Assembly (NCBI GenBank): GCA_902771735.1
Contig: CACXXO010000019.1
Coordinates: 1 to 64,000 of the forward strand
DNA length: 64,000 bases
Source of the DNA: an uncultured Bacteroidota bacterium
GTDB taxonomy: Bacteria; Bacteroidota; Bacteroidia; Bacteroidales; P3
Direction of reading: 5' to 3'
Of this stretch, positions 36,222 to 45,227 are shown piece after piece (within the stretch, counting starts at the first letter, position 1; the number at the start of each line of letters is the position of its first letter). The notes under the pieces are model-generated. The model was not told where the DNA came from and made no database searches. It was given only the letters and a program-made list of their open reading frames with translations. Made by a program: the position numbers and the translations under genes.

Positions 36222-36784
36222 GACTTTGAGTTTTCTTCTTCTGTTAATCTCACCAAGCAAAAGAGCGAATAGTTGACGATGTCCATGTAACCGCCTTCCA
36301 CGCCCTCGCTAACGAGCGTCTTGCCTTCGTTGTCCTCAATCTGCTTGATGCGCAGCAGTTTCATCAGTATGAGGTCGACCATCGACGAGATGCGCATCTG
36401 GCGCCAGGCCTCGCCGTAGTCGTGATTCTTGTCCATCATCAGGTCAAGGATACGTTTCATCTGTCCGTCGTAGAGTTCCACAACCTTGGCAACCTCCACG
36501 TCGGACAATTCGTCATGCCCCTCACCTGTTTGCCCATTCAGAATCAGCGCCATCACAGCATAGTTCACCATGGCCACGAACTCGTCGCGAATGTCATCGC
36601 CCACACGGTTCACGCCACTCTCCTGTATACTCCTGATTCTGTTGGCTTTGATAAATATCTGGTCGGTCAGCGAGGGCAGCCGCAAGATGCGCCACGAGGT
36701 ACCGTAGTCGCGCGTCTTCTTTTCGAACAGCGCCCGGCACTGCGCCACCTCCCGCTCCATTTCCTTTCTTGTATCGTGTTCCAT
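36218..36784 (-). CDS. DUF1599-domain protein
   Basis: 188 residues from MEHDTRKEMEREVAQCR, chosen because AAAGGA precedes it; a Met at 36802 is possible. Two similar halves each carry the CR/KDYG-x-x-WR pattern (RDYGTSWRILRLPSLTDQI and HDYGEAWRQMRISSMVDLI), the DUF1599 duplication. The domain is proposed to act on modified nucleotides, which is unproven. First gene of the eleven-gene leftward run and divergent from folP. Confidence 0.85.
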   Translation of the reverse strand: MEHDTRKEMEREVAQCRALFEKKTRDYGTSWRILRLPSLTDQIFIKANRIRSIQESGVNRVGDDIRDEFVAMVNYAVMALILNGQTGEGHDELSDVEVAKVVELYDGQMKRILDLMMDKNHDYGEAWRQMRISSMVDLILMKLLRIKQIEDNEGKTLVSEGVEGGYMDIVNYSLFCLVRLTEEENSKS

Positions 36785-37240
36785 TAGTCCTTTTTTAGTC
36801 ATAATTCATCATTAACGACACTGTATCCATTTTATTGTATAAAATATAAAAATATTTCTTCATAGACGAATCACAACCAAAACCATGCACGAAAACATCC
36901 AAAAAGGAAATTGTTAATAAATCTTAATGACCAACAGCCTTCCTCAACCCTATCAACACCTACTGTGGTAGGAGTTGGTAGGGAGTTGGTAAGGAGATGG
37001 TAGGTAGATTATACGGATGGTATACAAAGAGTTGTGTTAAAAGAGGGCTATTCGACGCGAAAAGGGGCTTTTGGCAATGCAAGCACAAAATAAAATTAAC
37101 TTAACAAATGTTAATTAATAAAAGAGGGGGTGAATATTATAAAAGTGTCGGCGGAGCTGTCGGGGACGGCCGATGGTGCGGCAAGATTTTTTTTGGTCCC
37201 ATAGGGCAATAAAAGACCGTTTTTTTCGTTAAAAAGGGGT
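36785..37240. other. Divergent intergenic region with an 11-mer palindrome
   Basis: About 450 bases between the DUF1599 gene and folP. It holds the palindromic element at 36938-37007. No clear -7/-33 pair was found for either gene. Confidence 0.5.
36938..37007 (-). repeat. 11-mer palindrome element, copy 2
   Basis: Hairpin with stem CCTAC / GTAGG around TGTG at 36964-36967, extended by imperfect pairing. Read on the minus strand it is closely similar to the copy at 53775-53845, including the CACA loop. Confidence 0.8.
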
Positions 37241-38083
37241 ATGGAAAAGGTCAGATTCAAACCCTTCAGCATCGAGGTGCAGGGGCGCCTGGTGGACTTC
37301 GAGCGGCCGGCGGTGATGGGCATTCTCAACGTGACGCCCGACTCGTTCTACGACGGCGGCCGCCACAACGGTCCCGAGGCGCTCGTCGACCATGCGCGCA
37401 AACTCATTGCCGAGGGTGCCGACATGGTGGACATAGGTGTCGTGTCCTCGCGCCCCGGAGCGCAGCTGCTACCGCCCGACGTTGAGGCTGAGCGACTTGC
37501 GGAAGCCGTAAGACTTGTGCGCCAGGCGCTGCCGGATGCCATCCTCTCGGTCGACACCTGCTATTCGCTCCCGGCCCTCAAGGCCATAGAGGCGGGAGCC
37601 GACATCGTCAACGACATCAGCGGCGGCCAGTTCGACGACAGGATGTTCCAAACCGTTGCCTCCCTGCAAGTTCCCTACATCCTGATGCACAACCGCGCCC
37701 TGCCTTCCGAGATGCAGCAGCATACCGGCTACGACGACATCATCGACGACCTGACAAAATACTTCTCCGCCAAACTCGACAGCCTCTATCGGCTGGGGGT
37801 CAAGGATGTATGGATCGATCCGGGCTTTGGTTTCGCCAAAACGGTGGAAGAAAACTATGAGCTGCTCGACCGCCTCGACGAGCTGACCACCCTCTTTCGC
37901 GAGCCACTGCTCACCGCCCTGAGCCGCAAAAGCATGATCTACAAGAGATTGGGGACGACGCCCGAGGAAGCGTTGACGGGCACCATAGCCCTCGACGCCG
38001 TGGCCTTGGTGAAAGGCAGCCGCCTGCTGCGTGTCCACGACCCCAAACCCGCACTCGAAACAATTAAATTGCTATCGATATGA
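37241..38083 (+). CDS. folP: Dihydropteroate synthase
   Basis: 280 residues with both family signatures: MGILNVTPDSFYDGGRHNG and ADMVDIGVVSSRPGAQ. VSIDTC-like SVDTCYS, DIVNDISGG and DPGFGFAKT follow in the normal order. It joins p-aminobenzoate to the pterin in folate synthesis and is the sulfonamide target. The stop overlaps cdaA by 4 bp. The folP-cdaA pair is common in Bacteroidetes. Confidence 0.96.
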   Translation: MEKVRFKPFSIEVQGRLVDFERPAVMGILNVTPDSFYDGGRHNGPEALVDHARKLIAEGADMVDIGVVSSRPGAQLLPPDVEAERLAEAVRLVRQALPDAILSVDTCYSLPALKAIEAGADIVNDISGGQFDDRMFQTVASLQVPYILMHNRALPSEMQQHTGYDDIIDDLTKYFSAKLDSLYRLGVKDVWIDPGFGFAKTVEENYELLDRLDELTTLFREPLLTALSRKSMIYKRLGTTPEEALTGTIALDAVALVKGSRLLRVHDPKPALETIKLLSI

Positions 38084-38880
38084 TTATCAACGCCATCATG
38101 GGACTTCCCGCGCTCCACCTCATCGACATCATAGACATTGTCATCGTGGCGGCGCTGGTGTTTTACATCTACCGCATGATCCGCGGCTCGAATGCCATGC
38201 TCATCTTCTGGGCACTGGTGATTATCCTGCTGGCCTGGCGAGCCGCCGACCTGCTGGGGATGAGGCTGTTGGGAGCCATCCTCAGCGCTGTCGCGAGCGT
38301 GGGCCTCATCGCGCTCATTGTCATTTTCCAACCCGAGATAAGGCGTTTCCTGCTCTTCCTCGGCACCAAGACACAGTTCGACCAGTCGTGGGTGCAGCGC
38401 TTCAAATTCTGGAAGCACAACATACAGAACAAGCAGCAGAACGCCGTCAACTATGAGGCCTACATCAATGCCTGCATGCATATGTCGCAAAGCAAGACCG
38501 GTGCCCTTATCGTATTCAAGCGGAGAAACGAGGTGGAGGAAATCATCGACACCGGCGAGCGCATCAACGCCATGGCTTCCAGCGCGTTGATAGAAGCCCT
38601 GTTCTTCAAGAACTCGCCTCTGCACGACGGCGCCGTCATCGCCCATCACAACGACATCCTGGCGGCACGCTGCATCCTGCCCGTCACCTCGAGACTCGAC
38701 ATTGACCCCAACCTCGGCCTGCGACACCGCAGTGCCATCGGTGTGACGGAACAACTTGACGTGCTGAGCGTTATTGTCAGCGAGGAGACGGGAGCCATCT
38801 CCTATGCCCTCGATGGCGAGATTCACCACGACATCACCCCCGTGGAACTGCGTCAGGCATTGGAGCACTATAACTGCTGA
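38080..38880 (+). CDS. cdaA: Diadenylate cyclase CdaA
   Basis: 266 residues. Three membrane helices (residues 12-85) precede the DisA_N domain with the motifs LHDGAVI and RHRSAIG that form the active site. It makes cyclic di-AMP at the membrane. It overlaps folP by 4 bp. Confidence 0.95.
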   Translation: MIINAIMGLPALHLIDIIDIVIVAALVFYIYRMIRGSNAMLIFWALVIILLAWRAADLLGMRLLGAILSAVASVGLIALIVIFQPEIRRFLLFLGTKTQFDQSWVQRFKFWKHNIQNKQQNAVNYEAYINACMHMSQSKTGALIVFKRRNEVEEIIDTGERINAMASSALIEALFFKNSPLHDGAVIAHHNDILAARCILPVTSRLDIDPNLGLRHRSAIGVTEQLDVLSVIVSEETGAISYALDGEIHHDITPVELRQALEHYNC

Positions 38881-38913
38881 ACACTGAAAAACAGACGTTT
38901 GTAAAAAAAATTA

Positions 38914-38942
38914 TTGCGATACGGAAATAATTCGTATCTTTG
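38914..38942 (+). promoter_or_regulatory. Promoter of the M16 protease gene
   Basis: -33 TTG at 38914 and -7 TATCTTTG at 38935-38942, followed by C, 18 bp apart. Confidence 0.72.
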
Positions 38943-39003
38943 CACCCTATTTATACAATTAGGAACATAAAATTAAAAAATAAAAAATTTAAATCAACAA
39001 AAC

Positions 39004-41907
39004 ATGAAGAAATCATTTTGGATTCTGCTGCTGACCGCATTGATTGGCGGCACTGCCATCGCCCAGCTCCCCGGCGGTGACAAGAAAGAGAAGAAGAGCG
39101 ACCTGACCGCCAAGGTGCCCCTCGACAAGAAGGTTACCTACGGCAAGCTCGACAACGGATTCACCTACTACATCCGCAACAACAAGAAGCCCGAGAAGAT
39201 GATCCAGTTCCGTCTGGTGACCAACGCCGGTTCCATCATGGAGCGCGACGACCAGCAGGGTCTCGCCCACTTCTGCGAGCACATGGCTTTCAACGGCATC
39301 AAGGGTTATCCCGGCAACCAAATGATTGACAAGTTGCAGCAGCACGGTGTGGAGTTTGGCCGCGACATCAACGCCTACACCTCCTTCGACCAGACTGTCT
39401 ACTATGTCAACATGCCCGCCGACGACCCCGAGATGGTGAAGATGGGCATCGAAATCCTCGACGGTTGGGCAGGCAATGTCCTCTTCGACCAGAAGGAGAT
39501 TGAGGAAGAGCGCGGCGTCATCCACGAAGAATGGCGCGGTGGCGTCGGCCACGGCGACCGCCTCCGCAAGAAGACCTGGCCCATCATGCTCAAAGGTTCC
39601 CGCTATGCCGACCGTCTCCCCATCGGTAAAGAGGAAGTTATCATGAACTTCAAGCGCCAGAGCATCGTTGATTTCTTCAACGACTGGTATCGTCCCGACC
39701 TGCAGGCCATTGTCATCGTTGGCGACATGGACAACTACGAGTATGCCGGCCTCAAAGGCCCCAAGGCCATGGAGCAGAAGGTGAAAGACACCTTCAGCAG
39801 CCACAAGTTCCTCGGCACCAAGAAACTGCCCCGCGAAAGCTATTCCATCCCCGACAACAAGGAGCCCCTCGTGGCCCTCGCCACCGACAAGGAGGCAACC
39901 AGCACCTCCCTTGAAATCTTCTGGAAACACAAAAAGACCCCCAACGGCACCGTCGGCGCCTACCGCACCATGCTCGTCCGCAACCTTATCAGCATGATGA
40001 TCAACGAGCGCTTCAACGACCTCACCCAGAAACCCACCGCCCCCGTGATGTATGCCGGCGGCGGCTACGGCGGATTCCTCGGCCGTGAAATCGACGTCTT
40101 CGAAGTCAGCGCCGCCCCCAAGGACAACCGCATCGAGGAGGCCGTCGAGTTCCTGCTCAAGACCCTGAAACAAATTGACGACCACGGCTTCATCGCCGCC
40201 GAGTTCGAGCGCCAGAAAGAGGAAATCCTCTCGCGCTACACCAAAATGGCCAAAGAAGAGAACAAGACCCAGACCAACAGCTTCGCCGACGAATACACCG
40301 ACCACTATCTGGAGAACAGCCCCTGCCCCGGCATCCGCCAGGAATGGAAATATGCCAAAGAGTTTGTCCCCGAAATCACCCTCGAGGAGTGCAACGCCAT
40401 GGTTAAATCGTGGATCACCGACGAGAACATTGTCATCTATCTGACCGCTCCCGAGAAGGAAGGCGTCAAAATCCCCACAGAGAAAGAACTCATCAACATC
40501 CTCAACAACAGCAAGAAACTGACCACCGAGCCTTGGGTTGACAACTTCAAGGACGAACCCCTCTTCAACGAGACCGTCGCCGAGGTCAAACCCATCCAGA
40601 CCGCCAGCAACAGCGTCCTCGGCTACACCGAGTACACCTGCCCCAACGGCATCCGTTTCGTGGTGAAGAAGACCGAGCTCAAGGCCGACGAAATCCTCAT
40701 CAACTCCTACTCCTTCGGAGGCACCTCGCTCTATGGCGACGAGGATAGCTACCAGGCCCAGAACGCCGACAGCTTCGTCGACGGAGGCGGTATCGGCGAA
40801 TTCAGCGCCACCCAGCTCAGCAAGAAACTGAAAGGCAAAGTGCTCAGCATCAGCCCCTATATCAGCAACAACACCCAGGGTTTCAACGGCAGCTGCTCGC
40901 CCAAGGACCTCGAGACCACCCTGCAGCTCATCAACCTCTACTACACCGCTCCCCGCAAGGACCAGGAAGCCTATGAGCGCGAAATCGAGAACACCATCCA
41001 ACAGCTCAAATACATCGCCGACAACCCCCAGTATGCCTTCTTCGACAAATACTACAAGACCGCCTATCCCAACAACAAACGCACGGTCATCTTCCCCTCT
41101 GAGGAAAAAGTGCGCAGCCTGAGCCTCGACCGTATGTTCGAGATCTACAAGGAGCGCTTCGCCTTCGCCAACAACCAGACCTTCTTCTTCGTGGGCAACG
41201 TCAGCGACAGCAACATCGCCATGATTGCCAACTACCTGAACCACCTGCCCACCATTGCCGCCGTCACCAAGGACTACTACATCGACCGCACCCCCGAGTT
41301 TGCCAAAGGCATCGTCCACGCCGAGGTGAAGAAGGGTATCGAGAAACAGGGTATGCTCCTCATGGCCGGTGAGAAGAAAGTCTCCGGCAGTGAACTCGAC
41401 CCCCAGACCCGCATGGCCATCAATCAACTTGGCGAATGCCTGAGCATCACCGTCACCGAAATCATCCGTGAGAAGAACGGCGACGCCTACAGCCCCAGTG
41501 CCAGTGCCAGCGCCAGTGTCGACCTCGACGGCAACGGTGAGGTCTCCTGGCAGTTCTACATCGGCCTCGACCCCGAGAAGGCCAAAAAGGTTGAGAAAGA
41601 CTGCATCAAGATTCTCAAGGACTACATGAAGAAGGGCGTCGACCAGAAGACCCTCAACAAAGTCCAGGAGCAGATGATTGTCCAGCACGACAAGAGCATC
41701 CAGAACAACAGCTTCTGGTCGAGTCTCATCCAGGCCGCCTACATGTACAACCAGAGCCGCGACTATCAGGTGACTGAATACAACGAAATGGTCAAGAAAG
41801 TCACCCCCGACGACATCAAACGTCTCGCCGCCAAGTACATCGACCTCAACAACTACATCGCCGTCACCCTCCGTCCCGAGGATGGCGCAGTAGGAACCGC
41901 CGACTAA
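39004..41907 (+). CDS. M16-family zinc metallopeptidase, secreted
   Basis: 967 residues. A signal peptide (WILLLTALIGGTAIAQ) is followed by the inverted zinc motif HFCEH at 89-93 with the distal Glu in EEERGVIHEEW. Four M16 domains are present in two pairs; the second pair lacks the motif, as is normal. It probably degrades peptides in the periplasm. Its own strong promoter, terminator and very C-biased codons suggest high expression. Confidence 0.93.
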   Translation: MKKSFWILLLTALIGGTAIAQLPGGDKKEKKSDLTAKVPLDKKVTYGKLDNGFTYYIRNNKKPEKMIQFRLVTNAGSIMERDDQQGLAHFCEHMAFNGIKGYPGNQMIDKLQQHGVEFGRDINAYTSFDQTVYYVNMPADDPEMVKMGIEILDGWAGNVLFDQKEIEEERGVIHEEWRGGVGHGDRLRKKTWPIMLKGSRYADRLPIGKEEVIMNFKRQSIVDFFNDWYRPDLQAIVIVGDMDNYEYAGLKGPKAMEQKVKDTFSSHKFLGTKKLPRESYSIPDNKEPLVALATDKEATSTSLEIFWKHKKTPNGTVGAYRTMLVRNLISMMINERFNDLTQKPTAPVMYAGGGYGGFLGREIDVFEVSAAPKDNRIEEAVEFLLKTLKQIDDHGFIAAEFERQKEEILSRYTKMAKEENKTQTNSFADEYTDHYLENSPCPGIRQEWKYAKEFVPEITLEECNAMVKSWITDENIVIYLTAPEKEGVKIPTEKELINILNNSKKLTTEPWVDNFKDEPLFNETVAEVKPIQTASNSVLGYTEYTCPNGIRFVVKKTELKADEILINSYSFGGTSLYGDEDSYQAQNADSFVDGGGIGEFSATQLSKKLKGKVLSISPYISNNTQGFNGSCSPKDLETTLQLINLYYTAPRKDQEAYEREIENTIQQLKYIADNPQYAFFDKYYKTAYPNNKRTVIFPSEEKVRSLSLDRMFEIYKERFAFANNQTFFFVGNVSDSNIAMIANYLNHLPTIAAVTKDYYIDRTPEFAKGIVHAEVKKGIEKQGMLLMAGEKKVSGSELDPQTRMAINQLGECLSITVTEIIREKNGDAYSPSASASASVDLDGNGEVSWQFYIGLDPEKAKKVEKDCIKILKDYMKKGVDQKTLNKVQEQMIVQHDKSIQNNSFWSSLIQAAYMYNQSRDYQVTEYNEMVKKVTPDDIKRLAAKYIDLNNYIAVTLRPEDGAVGTAD

Positions 41908-41930
41908 TCCAACCGGCACCAATTCCACGC

Positions 41931-41966
41931 AGGAGCCCGTTCCAACGCGGGCTCCTGTTCTTTTTT
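41931..41966 (+). terminator. Terminator of the M16 gene
   Basis: Stem AGGAGCCCG / CGGGCTCCT with an 8-base loop, then GTTCTTTTTT. Confidence 0.88.
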
Positions 41967-42022
41967 CCAAAAATTAGCCTCTCCATTCCACAATATCTGT
42001 GATAGAAAAGCGTTATTCGGAC

Positions 42023-42811
42023 ATGAGAAAACAAGAAACCACCAAACATGACTATGGCCACGGGCTGCTGATTGCCGGAGCCTACAGGCGTATGGGATGT
42101 GCCATACTGGCGGCCCGTGCGGCACTGAGAAGCGGATGCGGACTGGTGAGCACCCACCTGCCGCAACGGTGCGTCGAGCCCATGCAGGCGGCATTCCCCG
42201 AGGCCATGGTGAGCATCGACCCCTCACCCACCCTTTTCTCATCCATACCGGAAAACCTTGACCACTACACAGCCATCGCAGTCGGACCAGGCCTAGGAAC
42301 CGACGAACCCACCGTGGAAGCTCTGCACGTGCTGCTGGAAGAGCGTCCCCATGGTCGTCCGCTCATCCTCGACGCCGACGCCATCAACATCTTGGCCAAG
42401 CATAGAGACTGGCTGCCACTGGCCGCCGATGCCATTCTCACGCCCCATGCACGCGAATATGAACGCCTCTTCGCCGACGCCGACCCGGCCGAGATGGCTC
42501 GCCAACACAATATAATAATAGTAAAGAAATCACACCACACCCACGTCTACGCGCCAGACGGGCGTATATACGAGAACCTTACAGGCAACGCCGGTATGGC
42601 CACTGCCGGCAGCGGCGACGTGCTGACAGGCATCCTTCTCGGCATTACAGCACAGAAACACAGCGACTTATTCAATTCTGCATGTATCGGTGTGCAAATC
42701 CATGGCCAGATTGGCGACAATCTGGTGAAGAAACAGTCCGAATCAAGCCTCATTGCCTCCGACATGGTGGAAGAATTGAAAAGCATATCAATCGAAAACA
42801 CAATAAGTTAA
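42023..42811 (+). CDS. nnrD: ADP/ATP-dependent NAD(P)H-hydrate dehydratase, stand-alone domain
   Basis: 262 residues from ATG at 42023; a GTG at 41999 would add eight. The YjeF C-terminal kinase-like fold shows HGLLIAGAYRRMGCAILAA, LDADAINIL and the ATP-site motif GNAGMATAGSGDVLTGIL. It repairs damaged NAD(P)H. In most Bacteroidetes this domain is fused to the NnrE epimerase; here the epimerase half is absent and no other copy is in the window. Confidence 0.88.
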   Translation: MRKQETTKHDYGHGLLIAGAYRRMGCAILAARAALRSGCGLVSTHLPQRCVEPMQAAFPEAMVSIDPSPTLFSSIPENLDHYTAIAVGPGLGTDEPTVEALHVLLEERPHGRPLILDADAINILAKHRDWLPLAADAILTPHAREYERLFADADPAEMARQHNIIIVKKSHHTHVYAPDGRIYENLTGNAGMATAGSGDVLTGILLGITAQKHSDLFNSACIGVQIHGQIGDNLVKKQSESSLIASDMVEELKSISIENTIS

Positions 42812-42840
42812 GAATAAAAATAAAAATATTTAAAAAAAAA

Positions 42841-42872
42841 TTTGGTCACAACCAAAAAAGGTTGTATCTTTG
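42841..42872 (+). promoter_or_regulatory. Promoter of tRNA-Asn
   Basis: -33 TTTGG at about 42841 and -7 TATCTTTG at 42865-42872, followed by C. Confidence 0.75.
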
Positions 42873-42918
42873 CACCCGATTTCGAGAGAGAAATCGACCA
42901 ATCATAAAGGTTAAACAT

Positions 42919-42992
42919 TCCTCCTTAGCTCAGTTGGTTAGAGCACCTGACTGTTAATCAGGGGGTCGAAGGTTCAAGTCCTTCAGGGGGAG
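42919..42992 (+). tRNA. tRNA-Asn (GTT)
   Basis: 74 bases. Acceptor arms TCCTCCT and AGGGGGA pair with one wobble; D arm GCTC/GAGC; anticodon arm CCTGA-CTGTTAA-TCAGG with anticodon GTT; T arm GAAGG-TTCAAGT-CCTTC. The discriminator base is G and CCA is not encoded. Confidence 0.97.
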
Positions 42993-42998
42993 CAAAAC

Positions 42999-43028
42999 GA
43001 GCACTGAAATTCAGCGCTCATTTTTTTT
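42999..43028 (+). terminator. Terminator of tRNA-Asn
   Basis: Imperfect hairpin GAGCACTGAA / TTCAGCGCTC followed by eight T. Confidence 0.8.
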
Positions 43029-43162
43029 GTTTTTTTGAAAATATCGATACACTCTTCCCACTGATTCTCAACCCATTTCCAAAAAACTTCAAAAAAAAAA
43101 TTTACCCCCATGTAGATTTTTGCACCCAAAATGTGTTATTTATTAGTAGAGATATTTCTGCA

Positions 43163-43666
43163 ATGGCTGCCAACAACCAACCGACACACGACCAGTTTCA
43201 CGCCCTGATACTGCGCCACCGGGACCTCATCGAGCGTCTCTGCATGCGCCGCGCCGCAGGCGACTACCACCGTTGTGCCGAGTTGCGGCAGAACTGCTAC
43301 ATCAGCATCTGGCGCCATGCCGCCTCCCTCCGCCCCGACGCCACCCCTCTCCAGGAAACCCTCTGGGTCGTCTGGCAGTGCCGCAGCGTCTTCTCCCGAC
43401 TCCGTTTCCTCCGCCGCTCTCTCCTCTTCGTCCCCCTCGACGACACCCTGGCCGACTCCCTTGCCGCTCCCGACGAAAGCTCTCTCCGCGACTACATCGA
43501 CACCCTCGCCGACATTCTCACACCCCACGAGCGCCAGGCCCTCCAACTCATGGCCGATGGCTACAACCCCGACGACATGGCCCGCGAACTCGGCATCAAA
43601 CCCCACAGCGCCATCCAGCTTCGCTACCGCATCAAAGTCAAGCTCCGCAACCACTTCAAAAAATAA
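43163..43666 (+). CDS. ECF-type RNA polymerase sigma factor
   Basis: 167 residues from ATG at 43163; a GTG at 43133 is possible. Region 2 (ALILRHRDLIERLCMRRAAG, then CYISIWRHAASLRP) and region 4 (LTPHERQALQLMADGYNPDD, then PHSAIQLRYRIKVKL) are both present. The order and size match small ECF sigma factors of Bacteroidales. Its stop overlaps the next gene's start by one base, and that gene overlaps the third, so sigma factor, membrane protein and secreted protein are coupled. Confidence 0.8.
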   Translation: MAANNQPTHDQFHALILRHRDLIERLCMRRAAGDYHRCAELRQNCYISIWRHAASLRPDATPLQETLWVVWQCRSVFSRLRFLRRSLLFVPLDDTLADSLAAPDESSLRDYIDTLADILTPHERQALQLMADGYNPDDMARELGIKPHSAIQLRYRIKVKLRNHFKK

Positions 43667-44001
43667 TGATAACAATAAATGTAGATATGTGCCCGTCCAA
43701 AACCCATAATCCGAAATCCGGAATTCATAATTCAGAATTCGAAATCGCCACCCCTACCCCCGACGACCTCGCCTTCATCCGCGCCCTCGCCGACGAGCAC
43801 TCCGCGGGTCTCCCCGAACGCTGCGCCCGCTACCGCCGCCGGGCCAACCTCCGCCGCACCGCCGTGGCGGCCCTCGCCGTCGTCGTCATCACCGCCGCAC
43901 TACTCCTGCCCCCGAGCGACGACACCTTCGTCGACGGCAACCTCCAGTGCTGCGCCGCCGACGCCTGCCAAAGAGTGGATATAATATTAGCCAGAATATG
44001 A
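43666..44001 (+). CDS. Small single-helix membrane protein, probable anti-sigma partner
   Basis: 111 residues from MITINVDMCPSK. An N-terminal cytoplasmic part (TPDDLAFIRALADEHSAGLP) precedes one membrane helix (TAVAALAVVVITAALLLPP) and a short outer tail. The topology and place right after an ECF sigma gene fit an anti-sigma factor, but no known family is evident. Residues about 13-27 come from a run of six heptamer repeats. It overlaps both neighbours. Confidence 0.6.
   Translation: MITINVDMCPSKTHNPKSGIHNSEFEIATPTPDDLAFIRALADEHSAGLPERCARYRRRANLRRTAVAALAVVVITAALLLPPSDDTFVDGNLQCCAADACQRVDIILARI
43704..43745 (+). repeat. Six heptamer units inside the anti-sigma-like gene
   Basis: CCATAAT, CCGAAAT, CCGGAAT, TCATAAT, TCAGAAT, TCGAAAT. 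The 42 bp equal exactly 14 codons, so the frame is kept. Confidence 0.85.
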
Positions 44002-44477
44002 AAAAACGTACCCTCCTCACCATCCTCATGTTCCTTGCCGTCGTGGCCGCTGTCGGCGCCGTCTTCTGGCGCCACATCCTCCCTCGGTGGCAGGTCAGCG
44101 ACATCTACCGCCGTTATGAGCATGTCGAAGGCATCGCCGCCAGCTACATCCACAACTACCCCGTCAATGACACCCTCTCCCTCAATGTCACCCTCCTCGA
44201 AGCCACCACCGACAGCGGCTGGGCCGTCCTCGCGCGAGATTTCGAGATGGACGAACTCTCGCCCCTGCTCCAGATGCTCATCGACAGGGGCGAGAATCTG
44301 GTATTCTCCAAACTCATTCCCAGGAGCAACCCGTCGGCATCGGCCGAAAACGATGTCCTCGCCTATTCATACACGACCCGCAGCGTAAGTATCTTCCACG
44401 TCGCAAACGACGAAGAGAAACATGCCGTCCTTTATCATAACATTAAGAAATCAATCAACAAAGACTCCGCCTACTGA
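43998..44477 (+). CDS. Membrane-anchored protein resembling DUF4252
   Basis: 159 residues from MKKRTLLTIL, with an uncleaved helix or signal peptide (MFLAVVAAVGAVF). The remainder (YRRYEHVEGIAASYIHNY, later VSIFHVANDEEKHAVLYHNI) recalls DUF4252 proteins, often encoded next to ECF sigma factors in Bacteroides. The start overlaps the preceding stop (ATGA). Function unknown; the family match is by eye. Confidence 0.55.
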   Translation: MKKRTLLTILMFLAVVAAVGAVFWRHILPRWQVSDIYRRYEHVEGIAASYIHNYPVNDTLSLNVTLLEATTDSGWAVLARDFEMDELSPLLQMLIDRGENLVFSKLIPRSNPSASAENDVLAYSYTTRSVSIFHVANDEEKHAVLYHNIKKSINKDSAY

Positions 44478-44530
44478 AACAGACGGACATCTTTTCACGG
44501 TAATTTTCAATCATCAAAAACACATCCAAC

Positions 44531-45205
44531 ATGACACACCACATCACCAAATCCCTCGCCGTCCTCACCTTGAGCGCAATGCTGATTGGGACGGCCTCGG
44601 CTCAAGAAAACGAGGCTGGAAAACAGAAAATCAATCCCTGGATTGAATTCAACCTTGGTGTAAGCTTCCTCAACGGAAGCGATGGCTTCAACGACCACAT
44701 GCATGCCTATCACCCAACGCTCGACTATCGCAGCGCCTACAGCGCGGCAGCGCAAATCGGCGTTGGTCTCGGCGTGGAGTACCGCCGATTCACACTCGGC
44801 ATACACCTCAACGGCATGGCTGACAATATTCTCTTTGTAAAGAATCAGCTCGTCAAAAAGCAAGACAATCTTTACCACCTCGACCTCGGCTACCGTTTCG
44901 ACCTCGGCAAGAACTATACCCTCGAACCCACGGCGGGCTTTGGTTTAGGCGTCAGCGACATCTTCCTCTCCAGCTCGCGCGGCGGTACCGACTACGTCAA
45001 TTCGTTCTCCACAGCGAATCTTGCCCTGCCGCTGACAATCAATTTCTGGCATGGGAAGAACGGGAAAGAAATCGGTCTATATGTTCAGTACATCATCAGC
45101 GTCGGACAGGTTGGCAAAGCCCACATCACCGGACTTGACACCGAGGTGGACGACCTGAACTTCCTGCCCGCCACACTCACCCTTGGCTGGAAATATCGAT
45201 TCTAA
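44531..45205 (+). CDS. Outer-membrane beta-barrel protein
   Basis: 224 residues. A signal peptide (LAVLTLSAMLIGTASAQ) is followed by eight or so strands rich in Gly and aromatics and ends in LGWKYRF, a terminal Phe as in barrels. Its first 60 bases are nearly the same as those of the lipoprotein genes at 45228 and 48654, although the mature parts differ. Probably a porin-like or adhesion barrel; no named family. Confidence 0.68.
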   Translation: MTHHITKSLAVLTLSAMLIGTASAQENEAGKQKINPWIEFNLGVSFLNGSDGFNDHMHAYHPTLDYRSAYSAAAQIGVGLGVEYRRFTLGIHLNGMADNILFVKNQLVKKQDNLYHLDLGYRFDLGKNYTLEPTAGFGLGVSDIFLSSSRGGTDYVNSFSTANLALPLTINFWHGKNGKEIGLYVQYIISVGQVGKAHITGLDTEVDDLNFLPATLTLGWKYRF

Positions 45206-45227
45206 ACCATCAAAAACACCTCCAATA

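Noticed and set aside
39013-41970. 985-codon open frame on the minus strand opposite the M16 protease
   Set aside because: It mirrors the C-biased third positions of the protease gene; composition is all Val, Gly, Asp and Leu, with no domain. The plus strand has the signal peptide and zinc motif.
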